From Deltaproteobacteria bacterium (GTDB lineage: Bacteria > Desulfobacterota > Desulfomonilia > UBA1062): a stretch of 64,000 bases of DNA. Position numbers and translations under genes: made by a program. The notes under the pieces are model-generated. The model saw nothing but the letters and a program-made list of their open reading frames with translations. It made no database searches and was not told the origin of the DNA. The stretch spans positions 78,356 to 142,355 of the forward strand of contig JAKPDW010000021.1 of NCBI GenBank assembly GCA_029552245.1, in the 5' to 3' direction. Positions 1-11,007 of this stretch are shown in pieces. Position 1 is the first letter of the stretch; the number at the start of each line of letters is the position of its first letter.

Positions 1-1
1 A

Positions 2-490
2 GGCGAGACGTTGGGCAGCGTGAACGTGCTGTCCAGGCCGAAGATCGTGACCATGGACAACAAGAAGGCCACCATCCGCCAGGGCGAGAAATACCCCTAC
101 ATCGTCCGCGACGAGAACGGCCAGCTCTCCACCGAGCTCAAGGACATAGACCTGGTCCTCGAGGTCACCCCGCGCATCGCCTTCGACGGGAGCGTGAACA
201 TGGAGGTGAGCGTGAAACGCAACTCCCTCGGCTCGATCACGAACCAGCTGGGCGACCCGTAGATCGCCGCCAGGGAGGCGGTGACCGAGGTCCTGGTGAA
301 GAACGGCGAGACGAGCGTCATCGGCGGCATCATCGAGGAAGAGGACCGGAGCAACATCACGCAGGTCCCGTTCTTGGGGAACATCCCGGTGCTGGGCTAT
401 CTCTTCAAGGGCACGGAAAAGTCGAAGATCAAGAAGGAGCTCCTCATCTTCATAACGCCGCAGATCATAGAGCCGCTCGCGTTCCAGTGA
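2..490 (+). pseudogene. pilQ: PilQ-like secretin, C-terminal part, with in-frame TAG
   Basis: This is the C-terminal part of an outer-membrane secretin, the channel through which type IV pili pass. It is cut by the window start. The frame reads LSRPKIVTMDNKKA, then a beta-rich stretch, GETSVIGGIIEEED, FLGNIPVLGYLF and KKELLIFITPQII, which are the conserved secretin-domain motifs. A TAG at 260-262 interrupts the frame between GDP and IAAREA, a point where homologues simply continue (usually into a T.EVLV..GET motif). Both halves are otherwise intact and in the same frame, so a single substitution would restore the gene. The secretin identity is firm. Whether the stop is real, a sequencing error or read through is open. 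The pilB-pilT-pilC genes lie 11 kb downstream. Confidence 0.8.
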
Positions 491-517
491 CGACCTGACC
501 GACACCGTACGCATTCC

Positions 518-550
518 AGGAGCCCCGGCCTCGAGGCCGGGGCTCCTTTT
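518..550 (+). terminator. Rho-independent terminator after the secretin gene
   Basis: A 13-bp perfect GC-rich stem (518-530 with 535-547) closes a TCGA loop and runs into TTTT then CTT. It sits 28 bp after the secretin stop, so it ends the pilus transcript before the downstream housekeeping run. The stem is symmetric, but the T tract is only on the plus-strand 3' side. Confidence 0.9.
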
Positions 551-653
551 CTTCCGCAGCATCCCCTCCGCGAGGAGATCCGGGGAGAATCACCGATTGA
601 CAGAGAACGCACCGTGTCACTATATGTGTGCTAACGATCTGGAGGACGCTTTC

Positions 654-1304
654 ATGGCAATCGACAAGAAAGACAGGCTAGACGCGCCGGACGAGTTCGT
701 CAAGAGCGCGAGCACCACCCTTTTGTGGATCAAGGAGCATCCCCTCAACACTGCCGTCATCGCCCTGGTGGTCCTGGGCGTCGTGGCGTCAGGTTTCGGC
801 CTCGTGTACTGGAAGACCTCCAGGGACACGGACGCGATGAACGCGCTCTTGAAGGCCACGGACGACTACGACCTGACCCTCAAGGTGACCAGGGACTATC
901 CTGGCACGAAGGCGGACAAGCTCGCGCGACTCAGGCTCGCCCGCATGTCCTACGAAAAGGGGGACACCGCCAAGGCGCTCCCGATGGTGGAGGAGTTCAT
1001 CGACGACTGGGGCAGGCAGGACACCTTCCACTGGCAGGCGGTCCTCCTCGCGGCCGCGTGCCACAGGGACCAGAAGCACCCGGACAAGGCCCTCGCCCTC
1101 CTGGATTCGGCCATCGGGTCCGCGGGAGGGGTCTTGAGGGACCATGCCCTCTTCATGAAGGGTTCCATCCTCCTCTCCCAGGGAAAGACCGACGAGGCGA
1201 GCCAGGCGCTCCAGGGGGTCTCCGAGAACTACAAAGACATGGCGCGGTCGGCCCTGGCCGCCTCCCGGGCCGCAGCCGCCCCGGCGCAGCCCCCTGCCCA
1301 GTGA
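654..1304 (+). CDS. YfgM-like membrane-anchored TPR protein
   Basis: A 216-residue protein with a short cytoplasmic head, one membrane helix (about residues 33-53, [21 protein letters not shown]) and a helical C-terminal part with TPR-like repeats ([44 protein letters not shown]), ending in an Ala/Pro tail. This is the layout of the YfgM/TPR_21 family, whose E. coli member associates with the Sec translocon and periplasmic chaperones. The ATG at 654 is chosen because GGAGG lies 8 bp upstream. An upstream in-frame ATG at 597 has no such site. The gene precedes ftsH by 7 bp, so membrane protein handling and quality control are adjacent. Family membership is inferred from architecture. Confidence 0.7.
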   Translation: MAIDKKDRLDAPDEFVKSASTTLLWIKEHPLNTAVIALVVLGVVASGFGLVYWKTSRDTDAMNALLKATDDYDLTLKVTRDYPGTKADKLARLRLARMSYEKGDTAKALPMVEEFIDDWGRQDTFHWQAVLLAAACHRDQKHPDKALALLDSAIGSAGGVLRDHALFMKGSILLSQGKTDEASQALQGVSENYKDMARSALAASRAAAAPAQPPAQ

Positions 1305-1311
1305 GCATTCG

Positions 1312-3120
<1,809 letters not shown>

Positions 3121-4288
3121 GCGGCTGTGCCGTGCCGGGGCGTCGGACATCCTCGCCCTGGGCGCGGACCCTGCCTCGCTCCCCTTCCTGTTGCCCAAGC
3201 TGGGGCACGTAAACGTCCTCGTCGAGGGGGTCAAGCTCTACGCGGCGAACATCCTCAAGCAGTCCATGCTCTCCATCGGCGGCGACGTCGCGGTTCACCG
3301 CGACGTGATCTCGGGCAAGGCCGAGTCCTCGACCTGCCTCGTCATGGGCGACCTCAGGCACTACCGGCTCCTCATCGACAAGCTCGGACTCCAGAAGGGG
3401 CTCGAGCCCCTGGCCGAGGCCATCAGGCGCCAGGTGTTCCCAGACGAAGGCCCCCTCGAGATGTCCCTGTGCGGCCGGCGGGTGGTCTTCACCGAGCTGC
3501 CGGTGATCATGGGGATCCTCAACGTCACCCCGGACTCGTTCTCGGACGGCGGCGCCTTCCTCGGGACCGAGGCCGCGGTGAGACATGCCTTGGAGATGGT
3601 CGAGCACGGCGCCGAGATGATCGATGTCGGGGGCGAGTCGACGAGACCAGGGGCCGTGCCCGTTGATGGAGAGGAAGAGATCAGGAGGGTGGTCCCGGTG
3701 ATCGAGCGCATCGTGAAAGAGGTGGACGTGCCCGTCAGCGTCGACACCTCCAAGCACCGGGTGGCCAGGGCGGCCCTCGAGGCGGGGGCGGTCATGGTCA
3801 ACGACGTGACGGCCCTGAGGAACGACCCGGCCATGATGGGGCTGGTGCGCTCCACCGGGTGCGGCGTCGTGCTCATGCACATGCGCGGGACACCTTCGAC
3901 CATGCAGTCCGACACCTCGTACGGGGACGTCGTGGCCGAGGTGTACGCCTTCCTCGACGAGAGGATAGAGGCGTGCCTTGAGGCCGGGATAGACCCGGCC
4001 TGCATAGCCGCCGACCCCGGCATCGGGTTCGGCAAGGACCTTGCGGGCAACCTCGCCCTCGTGCGCCACATCTCGGAGTTCTCGTCGCTCGGCGTACCCG
4101 TGCTCCTCGGCCACTCGCGCAAGTCTTTCATAGGGGCCGTGCTCGACTCCGCCGTGGACAACCGGCAGGACGGCACCGACGCGGTGACCGCGTGGGCGGC
4201 TGCGAACGGCGTGGACATCGTGCGGGTGCACGATTGCAGGCGCGCGAAAAGGACCAGGGCCATGATCAGGGCCATCGCGGGGGCATGA

Positions 4289-4666
4289 GTGATCGCCGGG
4301 GTAGGCATAGACATCGTCGACATCCATCGCGTAGCCTCCATCGTGGAGCGCTACGGCGAGAGGTTCCTCGAGCGCATACTCACCCCGGCCGAGCTCGGGC
4401 GCTGCCGGGCCCTGCTGGACCCGGCCCCGTACCTCGCCGGGAGGTTCGCGGCCAAGGAGGCCGCGTTCAAGGCCCTGGGCGCCCCCAGAGGCTCGGGCAT
4501 AGGCTTCCACGACGTGAGCGTGGACTCCTCTGGCGGCAGGCCGGTGATAACGCTCGGCGGCAGGGCGAGGGAGAGGGCGGCGGAACTGGACGTGCGCGAC
4601 GTTCACGTGAGCATCTCCCACGACGGCGGCTGCGCGGTCGCCGTCGTCATCCTGGAGAGGCCATGA
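4289..4666 (+). CDS. acpS: Holo-[acyl-carrier-protein] synthase
   Basis: Transfers phosphopantetheine from CoA to acyl carrier protein, arming fatty acid synthesis. The 125-residue length and the motifs GVGIDIVDI (metal-binding Asp), the ERILTPAEL region, GRFAAKEAAFKALG and HVSISHDGGCAVAVV are those of small trimeric AcpS. The GTG start follows the folP stop with no gap, and the end overlaps tsaE by 4 bp (ATGA), so folP-acpS-tsaE are translationally coupled. This gene could serve the acyl chemistry seen later in the window, but the location points to primary metabolism. Confidence 0.95.
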   Translation: MIAGVGIDIVDIHRVASIVERYGERFLERILTPAELGRCRALLDPAPYLAGRFAAKEAAFKALGAPRGSGIGFHDVSVDSSGGRPVITLGGRARERAAELDVRDVHVSISHDGGCAVAVVILERP

Positions 4667-5112
4667 CGACGACGTTTGCGAGCTCCTCGCCGCTCGACAC
4701 CCTGGAGATCGGCGCCCGCCTGGGCTCGCTGCTCAAGGGCGGCGAGATCGTCCTCATCACGGGGGAACTCGGAACGGGCAAGACGATGCTCGCCAAGGGT
4801 ATCGCCAAGGGGCTGGATGCAGACCCCTCGACCCCGGTGTTGAGCCCCAGTTTCACCCTCGTGAACATCTACCACGCGAGGCTTGACATCGTGCACGTCG
4901 ACCTCTATAGGCTAGACTCTGAAGAAATCGTCCACCTCGGGTTGGAAGACTACCTGGATTCCGGGCACGTCCTGGTCGTCGAGTGGGCCGACAGGGCACA
5001 GGGTTACTTCAGGGGCGATCTCGTGGAGATAGCCATCTCGCATGCAGGCGAGGACGCCCGCGAGATCCGCGTCAGCTCTGATGTCCCATGGCTGGGGCCG
5101 CTGGCAGGGTGA
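4663..5112 (+). CDS. tsaE: tRNA threonylcarbamoyladenosine biosynthesis ATPase TsaE
   Basis: The P-loop partner of TsaB/TsaD in making t6A37 on ANN-decoding tRNAs. The protein has 149 residues with Walker A GELGTGKT, PSFTLVNIYH, the HVDLYRL motif and a C-terminal VVEWADRA, all standard for the family. The ATG at 4663 overlaps the acpS stop (ATGA). TsaB and TsaD are not in the window. A 77-bp gap with no obvious terminator separates it from lysC. Confidence 0.95.
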   Translation: MTTTFASSSPLDTLEIGARLGSLLKGGEIVLITGELGTGKTMLAKGIAKGLDADPSTPVLSPSFTLVNIYHARLDIVHVDLYRLDSEEIVHLGLEDYLDSGHVLVVEWADRAQGYFRGDLVEIAISHAGEDAREIRVSSDVPWLGPLAG

Positions 5113-5189
5113 CTCCCGCAGGATCCCGCCCCGGGGGGAATTCTTCGTTGGAACACGTTCAAGAACACCACGAGACGGGGTGAAAGGCG

Positions 5190-6422
5190 ATGGGTATCGT
5201 TGTCCAGAAGTACGGGGGAACCTCGGTGGGGTCCCTGGAGAAGATCAGGTTCGTGGCGAACAAGGTGGCCTCGCGCTACCGTGAGGGTCACGACGTGGCC
5301 GTGGTGGTCTCGGCCATGGCGGGCGAGACGGACAGGCTCATCAGGCTCGCGAAGGACCTCTCGCCTACCCCTGACCCGAGGGAGATGGACGTTCTCGTGT
5401 CGACGGGGGAGCAGGTGAGCATCGCGCTCCTCGCCATGGCGCTCAAGGACCTGGGCATCCCCGCCAGGTCGCTCCTGGGCTTCCAGATCGGCATCAAGAC
5501 CGACGACGCCTTCATGAAGGCGAGGATCCTCGACATCGACACCCAGGTCTTGAGGAAAATCTTCGAGGCAAAGGAGGTGGCGGTGGTCGCCGGTTTCCAG
5601 GGGATCACCGAGGACATGGAGATCACCACGCTCGGCCGCGGCGGGTCCGACACCTCGGCGGTGGCCCTTGCCGCCGTCCTGGGCGCGGACGTCTGCGAGA
5701 TCTACACCGATGTCGACGGCGTGTACACCTGCGACCCGAACATCTACGACAAGGCGAGGAGGTTGGACAAGATCTCGTACGACGAGATGCTCGAGATGGC
5801 GTCACTGGGGGCAAAGGTTCTCCAGACGCGCTCGGTGGAGTTCGCGAAGAAGTATAACGTGCCCATCCTCGTGAAGAGCACCTTCAGCGACGAGGGAGGC
5901 ACTCTGACCACCCAGGAGGATGCCGACATGGAAAAAGAGGTCGTCTCAGGGATCACCCACGACAGGAACGAGGCGAAGATAACGATCTTGGGCGTACAGG
6001 ACAAGCCCGGGGTGGCGGCCATGATCTTTACGCCCCTGGCCGAGAACAACATCAACGTGGACATGATCATCCAGAACGTCTCCGCAGACGGCAAGCTCGC
6101 GGACCTGAGCTTCACCGTGAGCAAGAGCGACTACGAAAGGGCCCTCGCCATCGTCAAGGGGATAGCGGACAGACTCGGGTGCAGGGACGTCGTGGGCGAC
6201 ACATCCGTCGCGAAGCTCTCCATCGTCGGCGTCGGCATGCGCTCCCACGCGGGGGTCGCGTCCAAGATGTTCTCCGCGCTCTCCAGCGTTGGCATCAACA
6301 TCCAGATGATCTCCACCTCGGAGATCAAGATCTCCTGCGTGATCGACGAAAAGTTCATAGAGCTCGGGGTAAGGGTGCTCCACGACGCCTTCGAGCTGGA
6401 CAAATCGAGGGGAGAGGCTTGA
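5190..6422 (+). CDS. lysC: Aspartate kinase
   Basis: Phosphorylates aspartate, the first step to lysine, methionine and threonine. The 410-residue protein starts VQKYGGTSVGS (substrate-binding signature) and carries FQGITEDMEITTLGRGGSDTSA and IYTDVDGVYTCDPNI in the kinase domain. Two ACT domains follow (VQDKPGVAAMIFTPLAENNINVD and VGMRSHAGVASKMFSALSSVGIN), so feedback inhibition by pathway end products is expected. The ATG at 5190 has GGGGTGAAAGG just upstream. The last bases overlap the TTG start of cimA, so branched-chain and aspartate-family synthesis are expressed together, an arrangement known from other Deltaproteobacteria. Confidence 0.97.
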   Translation: MGIVVQKYGGTSVGSLEKIRFVANKVASRYREGHDVAVVVSAMAGETDRLIRLAKDLSPTPDPREMDVLVSTGEQVSIALLAMALKDLGIPARSLLGFQIGIKTDDAFMKARILDIDTQVLRKIFEAKEVAVVAGFQGITEDMEITTLGRGGSDTSAVALAAVLGADVCEIYTDVDGVYTCDPNIYDKARRLDKISYDEMLEMASLGAKVLQTRSVEFAKKYNVPILVKSTFSDEGGTLTTQEDADMEKEVVSGITHDRNEAKITILGVQDKPGVAAMIFTPLAENNINVDMIIQNVSADGKLADLSFTVSKSDYERALAIVKGIADRLGCRDVVGDTSVAKLSIVGVGMRSHAGVASKMFSALSSVGINIQMISTSEIKISCVIDEKFIELGVRVLHDAFELDKSRGEA

Positions 6423-8020
6423 GAAGGGTCGAGATCTACGACACCACCCTGCGAGACGGCGCACAGGCCGAGGACATCAGCCTGTCCCTGGACGACAAGG
6501 TATCGATCGTCTCCAAGCTCGATCAGCTCGGCGTCCACTTCATCGAGGCGGGGTGGCCCGGCGCGAACCCGAAAGACGACAAGCTGTTCGCAAGGCTCAG
6601 GCAGATGCACCCCAAGAACGCCACGATCCTGGCGTTCTGCAGCACCTGCAGGCCGGGCCAGACACCCGAGAACGACCGCCTCATCAAGGCGGTCTTGAAC
6701 GCGAGGCCCCAAGGGGTGACCATCTTCGGCAAGACGTGGGACATCCACGTGAGCGGACAGGGCGGGCTGGGTTGCACCCTCGAGGAAAACGTGAGGATGA
6801 TCAGGGACACGGTCGCCTTCCTCAAGACCCATTACCCCATGGTGATCTTCGACGCGGAACACTTCTTCGACGGCTTCAGGGCCAACAGCGAATATGCCCT
6901 CGCGGCGGTGAAGGCCGCATCTCTGGGCGGTGCGGACCGGGTCGTCCTGTGCGACACCAACGGCGGATCTCTGCCTGACTACATCGCGGCTACCGTGGGC
7001 AGGGTCAAGGCGACCATCACGTCGCCCATAGGGATCCACTGCCACAACGACTCGGAGCTCGCCGTGGCCAATTCCTTGAGCGCCGTTCAGGCAGGCGCAG
7101 TCCAGGTCCACGGCACGATCAACGGCGTGGGCGAGAGGTGCGGGAACGCGAACCTGTGCTCCATCATCCCCACCCTCTCCCTCAAGCTCGGCTGCGAGAC
7201 GATCCCCAGGGAGAACCTCGGCATGCTGAGCGAGATCTCGAGGTTCTTCGACGACATCGCCAACCTCTCCCACGACAAGCACCAGCCCTACGTCGGAGAG
7301 GCCGCCTTCGCCCACAAGGGCGGGGTCCACGTGAGCGCGGTCATGGGCGACCCGTCCACCTACGAGCACATCGACCCCTCACTCGTGGGCAACCAGCGCA
7401 AGGTCCTCGTGTCCGAGCACTCGGGCAAGAGCAACATCATCTACAAGGCCCGGGAGTTCAACATAGACCTCTCGAGGGACGACGCCACCGCCGCAGAGAT
7501 CGTCAAGAGCATCAAGGACCTGGAAGACTGCGGGTTCCAGTTCGAGGGCGCGGACGCATCCCTGGAACTCCTCATGAAGAAGGCCATGGGCGAGCACATG
7601 CGGTTCTTCAAGCTGAAGGGCTTCAGGGTCAACACGGAACGCCGCAGCGACGACACCGACCCGGTCTCCGAGGCGACGATCATGATCGAGGTTGACGGCA
7701 ACGTCGAGCACACCGCGGCCTTGGGAAACGGCCCGGTCAACGCGCTGGACAGGGCGCTCAGGAAGGCGCTCTCGAAGTTCTACCCGTCCATAGAAGAGGT
7801 CCAGCTCCTGGACTACAAGGTCCGCGTCATCTCGTCGCGAAAAGGCACCGAGTCTGTGGTCAGGGTCCTCATAGAGTCGGGCGACAGGAAGGATCACTGG
7901 TCCACGGTGGGCGTGTCCAGCAACATCCTCGAGGCCTCCTGGATGGCCCTGGTGGACAGCATGGATTACAAGCTCTACAAGGACTCCATGAAGGCACGGG
8001 CGCGCCACAAGAACCGCTGA
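6419..8020 (+). CDS. cimA: (R)-citramalate synthase
   Basis: Condenses pyruvate and acetyl-CoA to citramalate, giving 2-oxobutyrate for isoleucine without threonine deaminase. The protein has 533 residues. It shows the DRE-TIM barrel signature DTTLRDGAQAEDISLS, the metal ligands HCHNDSELAVANS, GTINGVGERCGNANL, and a C-terminal LeuA-type regulatory domain. The TTG start overlaps the lysC stop by 4 bp and begins MRRVEIYDTTL, exactly where homologues begin. The long form (about 530 residues) and the AQAEDISLS sequence fit CimA better than isopropylmalate or homocitrate synthase. No terminator is seen after the stop. Confidence 0.93.
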   Translation: MRRVEIYDTTLRDGAQAEDISLSLDDKVSIVSKLDQLGVHFIEAGWPGANPKDDKLFARLRQMHPKNATILAFCSTCRPGQTPENDRLIKAVLNARPQGVTIFGKTWDIHVSGQGGLGCTLEENVRMIRDTVAFLKTHYPMVIFDAEHFFDGFRANSEYALAAVKAASLGGADRVVLCDTNGGSLPDYIAATVGRVKATITSPIGIHCHNDSELAVANSLSAVQAGAVQVHGTINGVGERCGNANLCSIIPTLSLKLGCETIPRENLGMLSEISRFFDDIANLSHDKHQPYVGEAAFAHKGGVHVSAVMGDPSTYEHIDPSLVGNQRKVLVSEHSGKSNIIYKAREFNIDLSRDDATAAEIVKSIKDLEDCGFQFEGADASLELLMKKAMGEHMRFFKLKGFRVNTERRSDDTDPVSEATIMIEVDGNVEHTAALGNGPVNALDRALRKALSKFYPSIEEVQLLDYKVRVISSRKGTESVVRVLIESGDRKDHWSTVGVSSNILEASWMALVDSMDYKLYKDSMKARARHKNR

Positions 8021-8423
8021 GATCTGCGCCCGCACGCCGCATACCCCGCTGCTTCCCTCCATCGACCCCTCGCCTCCCGGCAAGGAGCAAAGCATGGAGT
8101 TACGCCCGAGGGGACCACGCGCAGAGCAGGCTTGTGGGCCGCAAGCCATGTGAGGGGACTCACCCTGCTGGGTGCCCCACCGCGCATGACCCTGCCCTTC
8201 GTCTCCAGCCGGGGCGTCCTGCCGACGCTTGATGCCTCTCATCGGCCGTCCCCTGCCGCGCGCCTTCCTGGGGCCTCTGGGGCCCGGGCCGGGGACGACG
8301 ACCCTCTCCAGGCAAGGGGAAGGAAGCCCCGGGATGGACACGCCCGCCCGGCTCACGTGTCAAGGCCCCCACGACTCCGGCCGATAAGGTATGTAGGGAG
8401 GGAAACCAAGGAAGGTGCCAGTC
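8021..8423. other. Intergenic region, no gene recognised
   Basis: A GC-rich spacer of about 400 bp with no frame that looks coding on either strand and no tRNA. It contains short GC-rich dyads but no hairpin followed by T residues. The last 20 bp hold the ribosome-binding site of the next small gene. Confidence 0.6.
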
Positions 8424-8720
8424 ATGAAGAGAACCGAGCAAACATACCAGGAAAACAGGAAGTTCGAGTTCCAGGGGATGAAGAAGTGGCTGAGTCGGGG
8501 AGAGTACATCATCTCGACCATCAGCGAAGACGGCACCATATGGACCTACTCGAGCAAGGTCCTTCCCATATTCGACTTCGGGAGCACCAAGATCTTCCAG
8601 GCGCAAGAGTCGGGGGTGGCCGAGGTGAGCGGCGTGGAGAGGGGAGAGGAGTTCTACTTCTCCATCCAGGGTGTCCGGGTCACCAAGGTCTACGACTACT
8701 GTTACGCCGAGGAGCTCTAG
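8424..8720 (+). CDS. Small protein of unknown function
   Basis: A 98-residue hydrophilic protein (MKRTEQTYQENRKFEFQGM at the start, YDYCYAEEL at the end) with no membrane segment, no signal peptide and no motif that I recognise. Reasons to accept it are an AAGGAAGG site 8 bp before the ATG at 8424, codon use like the neighbouring genes, and a balanced mix of beta-type residues (YIISTISEDGTIWTYSS). A GTG three codons upstream is less likely as a start because it falls within the ribosome-binding site. It stands alone between two non-coding stretches. Confidence 0.6.
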   Translation: MKRTEQTYQENRKFEFQGMKKWLSRGEYIISTISEDGTIWTYSSKVLPIFDFGSTKIFQAQESGVAEVSGVERGEEFYFSIQGVRVTKVYDYCYAEEL

Positions 8721-9138
8721 GCACAGGGAAGAGCGACCGCCCGAAGACGTCCACCTTCTCCCACGCCGACCCCAGCAGGGATCTGCAAGGCCCTTTGCGG
8801 CACACGATGTCCTGATGCACCCCTCTCGCCACGTGCGGCTTCCGCCCGCCCGGAAGGCAGGACAGGACCGCGAAGGCATCGTCCCCCAAACAGGGCTGCA
8901 AGGACGAAGGTCTCAGGCATCGAACGAGCTTTGCGCCCAAGGAGGCGCACCAGTTGGGGCATCGGGGCGTCAACGGGCACGGCAGCCCGGGTGTCGTGCG
9001 AGGGGACCTGCCCCGCTCTTTACCGGGAAGACCTGCATGAGCGAGACGCCCACGCGCACGCCGCACCCGTGGCGGGATCTTCGTGAGCAGGGCCCCAGGC
9101 ATCTCATCGCGCTCACCCGGGGCATATCCCCGTAGATC
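8721..9138. other. Intergenic region, no gene recognised
   Basis: About 420 bp of GC-rich DNA between the small plus-strand gene and a small minus-strand gene. No conserved coding frame, tRNA or clear terminator is seen. Several short dyads are present but do not form a repeating pattern. Confidence 0.6.
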
Positions 9139-9363
9139 CTACGGCCTGAAGAAAAACCCGCCCAGGAGCGATCCCAGCGTGAGACACAGAACGGCCATCA
9201 TGGCGCGCGACCTTTTCCCGTCCCTCTTCAGCATGGACCACTCGACCAGGCAGAAACCCACGACCACGGCGGTCATGAGGGAGAGGGAGAGAGGCTCGAT
9301 ACGAGAGGCGTAAACCCTCCACAGGTAGTACGCGACAGGTAGGTACACAAGCGCCCAGATCAT
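9139..9363 (-). CDS. Small two-helix membrane protein
   Basis: A 74-residue protein with two or three hydrophobic helices: MIWALVYLPVAYYLWRVYA, LSLSLMTAVVVGFCLVEWSML and MMAVLCLTLGSLLGGFFF, joined by a basic loop (KRDGKRSRA). It belongs in the inner membrane. No family is recognised. The gene is monocistronic and points away from the tRNA genes. It is supported by the regular hydrophobic pattern and a sensible charge distribution. The ribosome-binding site is weak, so this call is moderate. Confidence 0.5.
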   Translation of the reverse strand: MIWALVYLPVAYYLWRVYASRIEPLSLSLMTAVVVGFCLVEWSMLKRDGKRSRAMMAVLCLTLGSLLGGFFFRP

Positions 9364-9605
9364 GACGATTCGACACTACACCACAAGGGCCTCACCGGGC
9401 AATCCCCTGCATGACGCCAGGGTACGTCTCGATCCCCCGCAGGCACGTTGTTCACTCACCTGCTGAGCATGCGGACGGAAGCCTTCCCTTCCCCCCGTCG
9501 AGACCAAGCCTTGCCGCGGGCCACCCACTCTGTCCCCAAGCACCTATCCTGCTCATCTTCTTCTTGATCTTTTCACCCATCCATGACATAGGGGGTTGTC
9601 GAACT

Positions 9606-9678
9606 GAGCCAGTAGCTCAGTCGGTAGAGCATCGGACTTTTAATCCGGTGGTCGAGGGTTCGAGTCCCTCCTGGCTCA
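9606..9678 (+). tRNA. tRNA-Lys (anticodon TTT)
   Basis: A full cloverleaf: acceptor GAGCCAG paired with CTGGCTC, D-arm GCTCAGTCGGTAGAGC, anticodon loop CTTTTAA (anticodon TTT) and T-arm GGTTCGAGTCC. The discriminator is A and the CCA end is not encoded. It lies 9 bp before tRNA-Glu, so the two form one transcript. Confidence 0.97.
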
Positions 9679-9687
9679 CTGGTAATC

Positions 9688-9765
9688 GTCCCCATCGTCT
9701 AGCCAGGCCCAGGACACCGGCCTTTCACGCCGGCGACAGGGGTTCAAATCCCCTTGGGGACGCCA
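9688..9765 (+). tRNA. tRNA-Glu (anticodon TTC)
   Basis: Acceptor GTCCCCA pairs with TGGGGAC, the anticodon stem CCGGC/GCCGG holds loop CTTTCAC (anticodon TTC), and the T-loop reads GGTTCAAATCC. The discriminator G is followed by an encoded CCA at 9763-9765. It is co-transcribed with tRNA-Lys. Confidence 0.97.
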
Positions 9766-9776
9766 CTGTATACCCC

Positions 9777-9813
9777 ACAGGGGGGACATCGGTCGATGAC
9801 CCCCTGTATCTTT
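9777..9813 (+). terminator. Terminator of the tRNA-Lys/tRNA-Glu transcript
   Basis: A long, nearly continuous hairpin: ACAGGGGG (9777-9784) pairs with CCCCCTGT (9800-9807), and inside it CATCG pairs with CGATG around a two-base loop. It is followed by ATCTTT. Its position 11 bp after the encoded CCA of tRNA-Glu fits a terminator. Confidence 0.75.
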
Positions 9814-10047
9814 CCAACAGGCCAACAGGACACCACCGAGGATTCCCGGGCAAGGCACACGCTCATGCATACTGCGTCTCGTCCGCCGGCTGCACGGTGG
9901 CCACAGGCCAGGCTTTCAAGGGGAGGCTTCGGGGTGTATGGATGGAGAGGAGCCCCGCCCCAAGGCACAGTGGAGACATGCCAGGCTTTCATGGGGAGGG
10001 CTGCCTGTCTCCGGGGCGCAAGGCGCCGATCGCCCGGGTGCGGCGGA

Positions 10048-11007
10048 TCAGCTCCCACCCTGGATCTTTTCCTTCATGGCCTGAGCGAAACACCCGACGA
10101 TCTCGGGGTCGAGGATAGTGCCCTTCATGGAGTCGAGCATCTCGAGCGCCCGCTCGGGGGAATACGCCCCCCTGTAGGGCCGCTCGGTGGTGAGCGCGTC
10201 GTAGACGTCGGCCACGCTCACGATCCGCGCCTCGAGAGGTATATCCTTGCCCGAGAGCCCCAAGGGGTACCCCTTCCCGTCGTAGCGCTCGTGGTGCGAC
10301 AGGATGATGTTCACGATGGGCCTCGAGAGGTGGCCTGTCCGGGCCACGTCCGCGCCCCAGAGGGGATGGTTGTGGATGACGTGGACTTCCGCCTCGTCGA
10401 GTGGGCCCTCGTAGTTGAGTATGTTCTCGGACACGCCTATCTTGCCGCAGTCGTGCAACCAGCTCCCGTAGCGGATCGCGTCCTGCTCGTCCTCGGCCAG
10501 GCCCAATGCCCGCGCGATCAAGACCGCATACTCGGCGACCCGCTCCGAGTGCCCCCTGGTGTAGGGGTCCTTCAGCTCCAATGCGTGGACGAGCGAGCGC
10601 ATGGTGGACTGGTCCCCCCTCATGATGGACTTCACGAGCCGGTACCGCTCGAGGGCGTCCTCCACCAGGGAAGCGAGCTGCTCGTTCTCGAAGGGCTTCA
10701 CGACGAACCGGTAGACCTCCGCGCGGTTGATGGCCTCCAGGGCCGTCTCCAGATCGGCGAACCCTGTCATGACGATCTTCACCGTGTCCGGCGAGATGAC
10801 CTTGACGCGCGAGAGGAGCTCGATCCCGGTCATGCCCGGCATGTGGTTGTCAGCCACGATCACCGCGACCTCGTTGGACCTCACGATGTCGAGCGCCTCC
10901 ATCGGCCCGGCCGCAGTGAGTATGTCCTTGCCGCGCTCGGAGAAGACCTGCCGGACGATGTCCAGGATTACCGATTCGTCGTCAACGAAGAGGATCTCTT
11001 CAGCCAT
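10048..11007 (-). CDS. Response regulator with HD-GYP domain
   Basis: A 319-residue two-domain protein. Residues 1-120 are a receiver domain with acidic pocket DD at 9-10, phospho-acceptor Asp53 (ADNHMPGM), T81 and K104. Residues 135-315 form an HD-GYP domain with HD at 185-186 (HDCGKIG) and the full HHERYDGKGYP motif at 238-248. Proteins of this type (RpfG-like) hydrolyse cyclic di-GMP when phosphorylated, and the complete signature suggests an active enzyme. No sensor kinase is adjacent. The pilus ATPase genes start 1 kb away on the other strand, so control of surface behaviour is plausible but inferred. Confidence 0.93.
   Translation of the reverse strand: MAEEILFVDDESVILDIVRQVFSERGKDILTAAGPMEALDIVRSNEVAVIVADNHMPGMTGIELLSRVKVISPDTVKIVMTGFADLETALEAINRAEVYRFVVKPFENEQLASLVEDALERYRLVKSIMRGDQSTMRSLVHALELKDPYTRGHSERVAEYAVLIARALGLAEDEQDAIRYGSWLHDCGKIGVSENILNYEGPLDEAEVHVIHNHPLWGADVARTGHLSRPIVNIILSHHERYDGKGYPLGLSGKDIPLEARIVSVADVYDALTTERPYRGAYSPERALEMLDSMKGTILDPEIVGCFAQAMKEKIQGGS

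Noticed and set aside
8051..8070. GGAGGGAAGCAGC (minus) as an SRP RNA loop
   Set aside because: Only a short string matches; the flanking helices of SRP RNA cannot be formed.
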